Below are positions 52,025 to 59,636 of a stretch of 64,000 bases of DNA, one piece after another. Source of the DNA: Streptomyces sp. NRRL F-525 (GTDB taxonomy: Bacteria; Actinomycetota; Actinomycetes; Streptomycetales; Streptomycetaceae); NCBI RefSeq assembly GCF_000716605.1, contig NZ_JNXE01000010.1, positions 124,001-188,000 on the forward strand, written 5' to 3'. Below the pieces are notes generated by a model, which saw only the letters and a program-made list of their open reading frames with translations, was not told where the DNA came from and ran no database searches. The position numbers and the translations under genes were made by a program. Each line of letters starts with the position of its first letter. Positions within the stretch are counted from its first letter, which is position 1.

Positions 52025-53116
52025 CTAGTCGCGCCGCGCCGGCGGCCGCACCGAGTTCCGTACGACGACATGCGTGCCCAGGACCAGATGGTCGCCGTCG
52101 CCGCCCCTGCGCCGGCCCGTGCCGCCGCCCTCGCGCCGGTCCGCCACCGCGCGCAGCGCGACCCGGCCCATCTCCTCGTACGGGACGTGCACGGTGGTGA
52201 GCTGCGGGGTGAGCTGGGAGGCCAGCGGGATGTCGTCGTAGCCCACGATCGACACGTCCTCCGGCACCCGCAGACCCGCCGCGCGCAGTGCCTGCATGGC
52301 GCCCGCGGCGACCACGTCGGTCCCCGCGAGCACCGCGGTGAAGTCCACGCCCTCCTTCAGGGTGTCCTCCACCGCCTCGTACCCGTGCTCGTAGTCGTAC
52401 GGCCCGTGCCGCACCATCCCCGGGTCGAACGGCACGCCGTACGCCTCGAAGGCCCGTTGCGCACCCCTCAACCTGCCCTGGGCGGTGGTGAGTTCGGCGT
52501 GCCCGGGGAGTACCAGGACGCGGCGGTGGCCCGCCGAGAGGAGGTGGCTGGCCATGGCGTAGGCGCCGCCCTCGTTGTCGTAGTCGACCGTCGTCGCCGG
52601 GACGTCGCCCTCCAGCGGCGGGCGGCCGACGAGCACGAGGTGCGAGCCCGCCGCGTCGAGGGAGCGGGCGAAGCGGGCCATGCGGAGCTGGTACTCGTCG
52701 ACGTCGTACGCCCCGCCCAGCAACACCACGGCGGCGACGCCCTGTTGGCGCATGAGGTTGACCAGTGCGAGCTCGCGCTCCGGGTCGTCGCCGGTCGTGC
52801 CGACCAGGGAGAGCCAGCCGCGCAGGGTGGCCGCACCCTCAACTCCCTTGGCCACGTGGGCGAACGCCGCGCCGGTGATGTTGTTGATCAGGATCGCCAC
52901 CGTGGGCGTACCGCCGCCGGCCAGGGAACGGGCGTGCGCGTTGGTGACGTAGTCCAGGTCGCCGACGACCTTCATCACCCGGCGGCGCAGCTCCTCCGAC
53001 ACCGGGTAGTTGCCGGACAGCACGCGCGAGACGCTCGCCACGGAGACCCCGGCGCGCTCCGCCACGTCCCGGATCGTCGCCCGGCCGATGTCGCCCGACG
53101 CCTTGCGCTGACTCAC
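52025..53116 (-). CDS. LacI-family repressor (second of three)
   Basis: The 363-residue protein has the DNA-binding start TIRDVAERAGVSVASVSRVL with the NYPVS hinge, and a sensor domain ending SIVGYDDIPLASQLTPQLTT. It closely resembles the LacI protein at 56269-57324 (e.g. shared YDNEGGAYA, TAQGR and TTVHVPYEE segments), so they are paralogues. It lies directly before the transporter operon and is the likely reader of the AACCGGTT sites. Confidence 0.92.
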   Translation of the reverse strand: MSQRKASGDIGRATIRDVAERAGVSVASVSRVLSGNYPVSEELRRRVMKVVGDLDYVTNAHARSLAGGGTPTVAILINNITGAAFAHVAKGVEGAATLRGWLSLVGTTGDDPERELALVNLMRQQGVAAVVLLGGAYDVDEYQLRMARFARSLDAAGSHLVLVGRPPLEGDVPATTVDYDNEGGAYAMASHLLSAGHRRVLVLPGHAELTTAQGRLRGAQRAFEAYGVPFDPGMVRHGPYDYEHGYEAVEDTLKEGVDFTAVLAGTDVVAAGAMQALRAAGLRVPEDVSIVGYDDIPLASQLTPQLTTVHVPYEEMGRVALRAVADRREGGGTGRRRGGDGDHLVLGTHVVVRNSVRPPARRD

Positions 53117-53236
53117 CGTAGCGACTCCTTCACCATGACCGCGTTCCCGCCGGGCGCTCTAGGGCCTGACCCCGCGCCGGTCCGGAAACCGTATCCCAAG
53201 GTCGTTCCCGGTGCGGTGGCCTGTGGACGGCGCGGA

Positions 53237-54250
53237 TCAGGCGACACGGGCCAGGTCCGCGTGCCGTACCTCGTGGGCCGGTGGCAGGCCCGCGGCCAGG
53301 CGTTCCAGCTCGTCGACGACGATGCCGCCGAGCCGCGCCAGTTCGTTGCCGAGGGAGCCCGCGATGTGCGGGGTGAGGAAGACGTTGGGGAGTTGGTACA
53401 GCGGGGACGTGGGGGGCAGCGGTTCGGGTTCGGTGACGTCGAGGATCGCGGTCAGGCGGCCGGACAGCAGCTCGTCGGTGAGGGCCTCGTGGTCGATCAG
53501 GGCGCCTCGCGAGGTGTTGATCAGCACCCCGCCGTCCCGGATGAGCGCGAGCCGCCCGCGGTCCAGCATGCGCTGTGTCTCGGGGATGTCGGGGGCGTGC
53601 AGGGTCACGATGTCGCTGCCGCTCAACAGGTGGTCCAGCGGCAGGAGTTCGGCACCCAGCACGGCGGCCTCGGTGACGCTGACGTACGGGTCGTGCAGCA
53701 GAACCTCGAAGTCGTACGGCCGCAGCAGCTCCAGCAGTCGGCGGCCCACCCGGGAGGCGCCGATGACGCCGATGCGGCGGCCGAGGTTGCCGATCGGCGC
53801 GGTCTCGGCGGGTGTCGGGTACGTGTGCGTGGTCCGGAAGCGGTCCCGCTGGGCGAAGGTGTCCTTCCCGGCCAGCAGGATCATCGCGAGGGTGTACTCC
53901 GCGACCGGGAGCGCGTTGCCGGTGACCGCGCTGGAGACGGTTACCCCGCGTTCCCACAGGGCCTCGCCGACCAGCGAGCGGACCGAGCCCGCCGCGTGCA
54001 GCACGGTGCGCAGCCGGGGTGCCGCCGCCAGCGCGTCGGCGTCGAGGTGCGGGCAGCCCCACCCGGTGATCAGGACCTCGGCCTCGGCCAGGGCCCGGGC
54101 GGCCTCGGGTGCGCCGAAGTCCCTTACGACGAGCCCTGGTTCGATCTCGGCCGTCTGCCGGAGCCGGTCCATCAGGGGTGAGGGGAAGAGCAGGGGCAGG
54201 TGCACCGGATCCATGGCGAACACGGCCCTCGGCGGCTGGGCGCTGGGCAT
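53237..54250 (-). CDS. D-isomer-specific 2-hydroxyacid dehydrogenase
   Basis: The 337-residue protein has GNLGRRIGVIGASRVGRRL as NAD-binding motif, and the catalytic residues in NTSRGALID (Arg), DVTEPEP (Glu) and TPHIAGSLGNE (His). It oxidises or reduces a D-2-hydroxy acid such as a sugar-acid breakdown product. It is expressed away from the esterase gene and towards the second LacI gene. A pair of LacI-like half sites lies before ATG 54250, which has GGAGGG in front. Confidence 0.9.
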   Translation of the reverse strand: MPSAQPPRAVFAMDPVHLPLLFPSPLMDRLRQTAEIEPGLVVRDFGAPEAARALAEAEVLITGWGCPHLDADALAAAPRLRTVLHAAGSVRSLVGEALWERGVTVSSAVTGNALPVAEYTLAMILLAGKDTFAQRDRFRTTHTYPTPAETAPIGNLGRRIGVIGASRVGRRLLELLRPYDFEVLLHDPYVSVTEAAVLGAELLPLDHLLSGSDIVTLHAPDIPETQRMLDRGRLALIRDGGVLINTSRGALIDHEALTDELLSGRLTAILDVTEPEPLPPTSPLYQLPNVFLTPHIAGSLGNELARLGGIVVDELERLAAGLPPAHEVRHADLARVA

Positions 54251-54270
54251 GACCCTCCAGTACGGGGTGG

Positions 54271-54294
54271 GAAACGTTTTCTGAAAACGTCTTC
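54271..54294. promoter_or_regulatory. Tandem LacI-like operators (GAAACGTTTTC and GAAAACGTCTTC)
   Basis: Two A/T-flanked CG-centred palindromes, 12 bp apart, lie 21-44 bp before the dehydrogenase ATG. Their core (AAACGTTT) differs from the AACCGGTT sites, so a different LacI-type protein probably binds. Confidence 0.5.
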
Positions 54295-54497
54295 TACCGT
54301 AGATCTGCCGTGGAGCGGGGGTCAATCGGTGAGAAGGGACCCCGGGCGCGGAAATATTTCGATCGGTTCCGGGACCGGAAGCGGGTGATTCCGCGCGGCA
54401 TGACCCGTCCAGCGGAGTTCGTCCGCCGGAATAGCCGGGCGCGATGTGATGCTCTGATGAACATGGTTCACGAGCGCGACGAGGAGCTGGTGGGCAG

Positions 54498-56090
54498 ATG
54501 AGGGCAGAGCAGCTGAACCCCGTGGTCGCCACCCCCTACGGGTCGGTGCGCGGCCGGTACGAGAACGGGATCGCGGTCTTCCGGGGCATCCCCTACGCGG
54601 CACCCCCGATCGGTCCCCACCGGTTCCGCCCGCCCGTCCCGCCCGAGCCCTGGACCGGAGTGCGCGACGCGCTCGCCTTCGGACCGACCGCGCCGAAACC
54701 GCCGTACTCCGAAGCCTTCGCCAAACTGCTCTCCGACCCGGTCGTGCCCGGCGACGACTGCCTCAACCTCAACGTGTGGACCCCGGAACCCGGCCCGGGC
54801 GCCCGGCTGCCGGTCATGGTGTGGCTGCACGGTGGCGCGCTGACCCGGGGTTCGTCGGCCGTCCCGGTCTACGACGGACACGCCTTCGCCCGCGACGGTG
54901 TCGTCATGGTCTCGGTCAACTACCGCCTAGGCGTGGAGGGTTACGGCCTCTTCCCGGACGCCCCCGCCAACCCCGGCCTGCGCGACCAGCTCGCCGCGCT
55001 GCGCTGGGTGCACGAGTCGATCGCGGCGTTCGGCGGCGACCCCGACCGGATCACCCTCTTCGGCCAGTCCGCCGGAGCGATCAGCATCGGCGCCCTGATC
55101 GCCGCCCCGCAGGCCCAGGGGCTGGTGCGCCGGGCCGTGCTGCAGAGCGGGCCACCGGAGGCCTTCGACCGCGACAAGGTGCGGCGGATGGTGCGCCGGA
55201 TGGCGACCCGCCTGAAGATCCCCGCCACCGCCGAGGCCTTCGCCGCCGTCGACCGCGAACTCCTGCTCCGCACCCAGGCCGACGTGGGCAAGCTCAGCAG
55301 CCCGGTGCTCGGCGGCCCCACGTTCGGGATCGTCATCGACGGCGACCTCGTGCCCCGCGACCCGCTGGAGGCGCTCGTCGAGGGCGAGGTGGGCCGGGGC
55401 GTCGACCTCATGCTGGGCTGGACCCGCGACGAGTACCGGCTGTGGCTGGTTCCCGGCGGCCTGCACGAGCGCGTCGACCGGCTCGGCGCGGTCGCCCTGG
55501 CCGGCGCGATGGCCCGCTGCCACTGCGGAGTCGAGGTCCCGCGCGGCTACCGCGCCCTGCACCCCGGCGCCGGCACCGCCGAGACCGTCGGTCAGCTCGT
55601 CACCGACCACCTCCTGCGCTACCCCCTGCACCGCCTCGCCGACGCCCGCCCCGGCACCTCCCACGTCTACGAGTTCGCCTGGCCCTCCAACCGCCCCGAC
55701 CTCGGCTCCTGCCACGCCCTGGAACTCGGCTTCGTCTTCGACACCGGCGAGATCCCCGAGTCCGCCAAGCTCGCGGGCCAGGGTGCGCCGCAGGATCTGG
55801 CCGACGCGATGCACGGGGCGTGGGTGCGGTTCGCGGTGGACGGCGATCCCGGGTGGCAGACCTGGGACGACACGCACCCGGTCCGCGTCTTCGGGGAGGG
55901 CGAGCCGTATGTCGCGCACGGGCCGCGCGACCCCGAGTTCGCCCTGTGGGCTGCCGACGCCGTGACGAAGGCGAAGGAAGCGGTGGTTCCGGTCGAGGGT
56001 GAGGGTGCGGCGCCCGTGCGGAGTGCCACCGAACTGCGGGCGGTGGTACGGCGGTTGCGGCGGACGGGGGATGTGCGGCGGTCGTCGTGA
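54498..56090 (+). CDS. Type B carboxylesterase/lipase
   Basis: The 530-residue protein has the alpha/beta-hydrolase triad of carboxylesterases. GQSAGAISIG holds the nucleophile serine near residue 194, a glutamate lies in the middle (WTRDEYRLW), and CHALELGFVF holds the histidine. The oxyanion loop is WLHGGALTRG. It lacks a signal peptide. In this carbohydrate locus it may remove acetyl or feruloyl groups from plant-derived oligosaccharides, but the family is broad. Confidence 0.88.
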   Translation: MRAEQLNPVVATPYGSVRGRYENGIAVFRGIPYAAPPIGPHRFRPPVPPEPWTGVRDALAFGPTAPKPPYSEAFAKLLSDPVVPGDDCLNLNVWTPEPGPGARLPVMVWLHGGALTRGSSAVPVYDGHAFARDGVVMVSVNYRLGVEGYGLFPDAPANPGLRDQLAALRWVHESIAAFGGDPDRITLFGQSAGAISIGALIAAPQAQGLVRRAVLQSGPPEAFDRDKVRRMVRRMATRLKIPATAEAFAAVDRELLLRTQADVGKLSSPVLGGPTFGIVIDGDLVPRDPLEALVEGEVGRGVDLMLGWTRDEYRLWLVPGGLHERVDRLGAVALAGAMARCHCGVEVPRGYRALHPGAGTAETVGQLVTDHLLRYPLHRLADARPGTSHVYEFAWPSNRPDLGSCHALELGFVFDTGEIPESAKLAGQGAPQDLADAMHGAWVRFAVDGDPGWQTWDDTHPVRVFGEGEPYVAHGPRDPEFALWAADAVTKAKEAVVPVEGEGAAPVRSATELRAVVRRLRRTGDVRRSS

Positions 56091-56110
56091 GGGTGGTCGT
56101 ACGGCGTGGA

Positions 56111-56118
56111 AACCGGTT
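56111..56118. promoter_or_regulatory. LacI-type operator AACCGGTT, site 3
   Basis: The site lies 20 bp after the esterase stop and 151 bp before the third LacI gene. Confidence 0.55.
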
Positions 56119-56219
56119 GCCCAACGTCGGCTGCCGACAACTGCCGTGCTGACGTAGGGGAATTGGCCGACGCACGCCCCTCCTCCCGACCGGCGCCCGC
56201 TGCTACTCTCCGCGCAGGG

Positions 56220-56227
56220 AACCGGTT
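56220..56227. promoter_or_regulatory. LacI-type operator AACCGGTT, site 4
   Basis: The site lies 42 bp before the third LacI start, in its promoter region. Its distance from site 3 is 109 bp, nearly the same as between sites 1 and 2. Confidence 0.6.
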
Positions 56228-56268
56228 GCCGGAGTGTTGCCACAGGCCGGGGAGGGGCGAGGCGGTAC

Positions 56269-57324
56269 ATGACCAGGAAGAGCCAGGACGCGAGCGGGAG
56301 CACCATCCGGGACGTGGCGGCCCACGCCGGGGTGTCCGCGTCCACGGTGTCGCGGGTGCTCGGCGGCGAGTACCCGGTGAGCACGGCGACCCGCACGCGC
56401 GTGCTGCGGGCCGTACGCGAACTGGACTACGTCGCCGACGCGCGCGCCAAGGCCGTCGCCGGCGTCGGGACGCCGACCCTCGCGTTCGTCCTGGAGGACA
56501 TCACGGGACCGTCGTTCGCGCTGATGGCACACGGTGTGGAGCGCGAGGCGACCCGGCTCGGCCACCTGTGCCTGGTGTGCAGCACGGAGGGGGACGTCCA
56601 GCGCGAACTGGACTTCATCGAGACCATGCGCGCCCAGCGCACCGCCGCCGTGATCCTGGTCGGCGGCACCGCGGACACCCCCGAGTACCGCGAGCGCACC
56701 CGCCGTATCGCCGACTCGCTCGCGGCGGCGGGCTCGCGGCTCGTGCTCTGCGGGCGACCGCCGCTCGGCCCGGGCGCACCGGTCACGGTCATCGAGTACG
56801 ACAACGAAGGCGGCGCGTACGCCCTTGTCGCGCACGTCCTGGCCCAGGGCCACCAGCGCGTCCTGTTCCTCGGCGGCAAGCCGGACCACGCGACCGCGCA
56901 GGGACGTGAACGCGGTTACCTCGCCGCGCACCGCGCCCGCGGCCTCGAACCCGACCCGGAACTCCTGCTCCACGGCGACTTCACCCGCGACTCGGGCCAC
57001 CGCCTGATGCGCCACGCCCTGAGCCGGAAACTGGAGTTCACGGCCGTGGTCGCCGCCACCGACATGGTCGCGGCGGGCGCGCTCACCGCGCTGCACGAGG
57101 CGGGTCTGGACGTCCCCGGCGATGTCTCGCTGGCCGGTTACGACGACATTCCGTTCGCCCGCGACCTGTACCCGGCCCTGACCACGGTCCATGTCCCCTA
57201 CGAGGAACTGGGCCGCCTCGCCGTACGCACCGCGCTGGGTCGCACGGCGGAGTCACCGGACGAGCACCTGCTGCTGGGCACGCATGTGGTGGTGCGGGAC
57301 TCGATCGCGGCGATCACGGTGTGA
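56269..57324 (+). CDS. LacI-family repressor (third of three)
   Basis: The 351-residue protein has TIRDVAAHAGVSASTVSRVL with hinge EYPVS and a sensor domain ending SLAGYDDIPFARDLYPALTT. It is a paralogue of the second LacI protein. Two AACCGGTT sites in its upstream region suggest autoregulation and possibly cross-talk with the transporter operon. Its 3' end overlaps the convergent mmuM gene by 11 bp. Confidence 0.92.
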   Translation: MTRKSQDASGSTIRDVAAHAGVSASTVSRVLGGEYPVSTATRTRVLRAVRELDYVADARAKAVAGVGTPTLAFVLEDITGPSFALMAHGVEREATRLGHLCLVCSTEGDVQRELDFIETMRAQRTAAVILVGGTADTPEYRERTRRIADSLAAAGSRLVLCGRPPLGPGAPVTVIEYDNEGGAYALVAHVLAQGHQRVLFLGGKPDHATAQGRERGYLAAHRARGLEPDPELLLHGDFTRDSGHRLMRHALSRKLEFTAVVAATDMVAAGALTALHEAGLDVPGDVSLAGYDDIPFARDLYPALTTVHVPYEELGRLAVRTALGRTAESPDEHLLLGTHVVVRDSIAAITV

Positions 57325-58237
57325 GCGTCTGCCTGATGGATGTGATCGCCTTGGGTCCCACCCGGCAGCACCCCCCGATCAGCCGCGCGCCGGATGCCCG
57401 CCAGCCCTCGACCTGTTCGGCGGTGAAAGTGGAACTGCCCGTCCACGCACGGGCGTTGGCGTCCCAGGTCTCACCGCTGTTGGGGTAGACGACGACCGGC
57501 TTGCCGGTGGCGCGGGCGGCGATCTCGATCGCGCCCTCGACGTCCTCGGGGGCGCTGCAGTTGACGCCGACCGCGATGATCTCGTCCGCTTCGGCGGCGA
57601 GCGCGAACGCCTCCTCCAGCGGCTGCCCGGCGCGGGTGCGGTCGCCCGCGATCGAGTACGACAGCCAGGCGGGCGTCCGCAGTCCGCGCACCGCGCGCAG
57701 CAGTGCCTCGGCCTCGTCGGTGTCCGGGATCGTCTCGAAGGCCAGCACGTCGGGCCCGACGACGTCCAGTACTTCCAGGCGGGGTCGGTGGAAGGCCTCC
57801 AACTCGGCGACGCTCAGCCCGTACCGGCCCCGGTACTCGGAGCCGTCCGCGAGCATCGCGCCGTACGGTCCGACCGAGGCCGCCACGTAGAGCGGCCGCT
57901 CGATGCCCCGGCGCCCCGCCTCCACCGCCGCGTCGATGGCCAACTCCACGCTCAGGGCGATGAGTTCGGCGGCCCGGTCGTGCTTGATCCCGCGCTTCGC
58001 GAAGCCCTCGAAGGTGGCCTGGTAGCTGGAGGTGATCGCCACGTCGGCGCCCGCCTCGTAGTACGCGAGGTGCGCCTGGGTGATCGCCTCGGGCTGGTCC
58101 GCGAGCAGCCGCGCCGACCACAGCTCGTCGCTCAGGTCGTGCCCGGCCGCCCCGAGCTGGTTGGACAGCCCGCCGTCGAGGACGAGGGTCCCGGCGGCGA
58201 GGGCGTCGGCGAGGAGGGGAGCGGTGTCGCTGGTCAT
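57314..58237 (-). CDS. mmuM: Homocysteine S-methyltransferase
   Basis: The 307-residue protein has the zinc cysteines of the family in VGVNCSAPEDVE and IGGCCRVG, and LVLDGGLSNQLGAAG at the N-terminus. It methylates homocysteine from S-methylmethionine or S-adenosylmethionine to give methionine. It is a single gene with a close -10 element; no transporter for S-methylmethionine is adjacent. Confidence 0.9.
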   Translation of the reverse strand: MTSDTAPLLADALAAGTLVLDGGLSNQLGAAGHDLSDELWSARLLADQPEAITQAHLAYYEAGADVAITSSYQATFEGFAKRGIKHDRAAELIALSVELAIDAAVEAGRRGIERPLYVAASVGPYGAMLADGSEYRGRYGLSVAELEAFHRPRLEVLDVVGPDVLAFETIPDTDEAEALLRAVRGLRTPAWLSYSIAGDRTRAGQPLEEAFALAAEADEIIAVGVNCSAPEDVEGAIEIAARATGKPVVVYPNSGETWDANARAWTGSSTFTAEQVEGWRASGARLIGGCCRVGPKAITSIRQTLTP

Positions 58238-58243
58238 GCCTCG

Positions 58244-58249
58244 ACGCTA
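58244..58249 (-). promoter_or_regulatory. Leaderless-type -10 element TAGCGT
   Basis: On the minus strand TAGCGT lies 6 nt before ATG 58237. Confidence 0.4.
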
Positions 58250-58335
58250 GTCGATACGGCCGCGGAGCCGGGGCCGCGTCCAGCTGGCGAACGGTATGCC
58301 CGGAATCTGGACACCTAGGGGATTTCTGTGGGCGC

Positions 58336-58341
58336 TAGCCT
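58336..58341 (+). promoter_or_regulatory. Leaderless-type -10 element TAGCCT
   Basis: TAGCCT lies 7 nt before ATG 58349 and favours it over the upstream GTG at 58328. Confidence 0.45.
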
Positions 58342-58348
58342 TGCCCGC

Positions 58349-59461
58349 ATGCTCGACATCGTGGCCACGGGGGCCGAAGCGCGCGACGTCCTGGGGCACT
58401 CCGACGGATCGGTCGGCGCGGCCACGCTCACCCACAACGCCAAGAACGGCGTCACCGCGGGCGTCTGGGTCATCACCGCGGGCGATCGCACGGCCGTCCT
58501 CAAGGTCCTCACCCGTAGCAAGGACACCACCGCCCGCTGGGCCGCCTCGGACGATCCCCGCCACTGGAATTACTGGCTGCGCGAGGCTGAGGTCTACGAC
58601 TCCGGGCTCGCGCGGAGCTGGCAGCCGTACGGTATCCGCGCGCCCCGACTGCTCGCCCGGGTCGAACGGGCCGACGGGGATGTCGCGTTGTGGCTTGAGC
58701 GGGTGGTGGGCGAGCCGGGAACTGCCTGGCCGCTGACCCGGCATGTCGAACGCGCCCGCCGTCTCGGTGCCGCGCAGGGGGCCGTCCCGGTCCCCGATGA
58801 ACCGTGGCTCTCGCACCGCTTCCTGCGTCAGTACGTCGGCAGCAACACGGTTGGCGAGGAACTCCTCGACGACGACGAAGCCTGGCAACAGCCCCTGGTT
58901 CGCGACCACTTCCCCGTCGGGCTGCGTCAGGACATGGTCCGGCTGCACCACGACCGGGAGTGGTTCTTGGACGTCATGGAGGCCCTGCCGCGTGCTTTCA
59001 GTCATCTCGACCAGTGGCCCGCCAACGTCCGTTCGCAGGGCCCGGACAGCGTTCTGTTCGACTGGGCCTTCGCCGGCGATGGTGCCCTCGGCGAGGATCT
59101 CGGCAACTACCTTCCTGACTCCGTCTTCGACCTGTTCGTCTCGGCCGCCGATCTGCCGGGCTATGCGGCGCGGGCCTATGACGCGTATCTGCACGGCCTG
59201 CAGGGGGCGGGGAGCCGGGTCGATGAACGGCTCGTGCGGCTCGGGGTGTGTGCCTCCGTGGTGAAGTACGACTGGCTCGCCGGCGCCATGCTCGCGCGCG
59301 CGGGCGAGGAGCAGCGGGACTATGGCGGTGAGCGTGCCGTCTCTGCGGAACTCCGGTATCGGGAGCGGGGGTTGGTCCTTGCCTTTCTTGCGGGGTGGGC
59401 CGATGAGGCGCGGGTGCTGGCCCCGCAGGTGGGGTTTCCGGAGGCGCCTAGTGGCCGTTAG
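58349..59461 (+). CDS. Aminoglycoside phosphotransferase-like kinase
   Basis: The 370-residue protein has the kinase-like fold of the APH/choline kinase group. GDRTAVLKVLTR holds the ATP-binding lysine, SHLDQWPANVRSQ is the catalytic loop (Asp in HLDQWPAN, a variant of HxDxxxxN), and VLFDWAFAGDGALGEDLGN holds the metal-binding DW motif. It would phosphorylate a small molecule; the substrate is unknown, and drug resistance should not be assumed. Confidence 0.8.
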   Translation: MLDIVATGAEARDVLGHSDGSVGAATLTHNAKNGVTAGVWVITAGDRTAVLKVLTRSKDTTARWAASDDPRHWNYWLREAEVYDSGLARSWQPYGIRAPRLLARVERADGDVALWLERVVGEPGTAWPLTRHVERARRLGAAQGAVPVPDEPWLSHRFLRQYVGSNTVGEELLDDDEAWQQPLVRDHFPVGLRQDMVRLHHDREWFLDVMEALPRAFSHLDQWPANVRSQGPDSVLFDWAFAGDGALGEDLGNYLPDSVFDLFVSAADLPGYAARAYDAYLHGLQGAGSRVDERLVRLGVCASVVKYDWLAGAMLARAGEEQRDYGGERAVSAELRYRERGLVLAFLAGWADEARVLAPQVGFPEAPSGR

Positions 59462-59509
59462 GTACGACGGTGGTTGTGCCGCGATGGGTTGTCGTTTTGC
59501 TGCGGCGCC

Positions 59510-59541
59510 GTTGTGGCTGGTCGCGCAGTTCCCCGCGCCCC
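59510..59541. repeat. Dispersed GC-rich intergenic repeat, copy 3 (inverted)
   Basis: The complement begins GGGGCGCGGGGAACTGCGCG and continues ACCAGCCACAAC, matching the copies at 1987 and 35797. It lies between two convergent genes. Confidence 0.7.
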
Positions 59542-59552
59542 TAGGGGGTTGC

Positions 59553-59636
59553 CGAACCGGCGTTTGAGACGCGTGCTTTCTGCCCCCGGGCCTCTGGGGG
59601 GGCGAACCGGCGTTTAAGACGCGTGCTTTCCGCCCC
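59553..59636 (-). repeat. Tandem near-copy of the 3' end of the beta-helix gene
   Basis: CGAACCGGCGTTTRAGACGC followed by GTGCTTTCYGCCCC occurs at 59553-59586 and 59603-59636, 50 bp apart. The second copy contains the stop and last codons of the gene; the first is the downstream duplicate. Confidence 0.7.
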
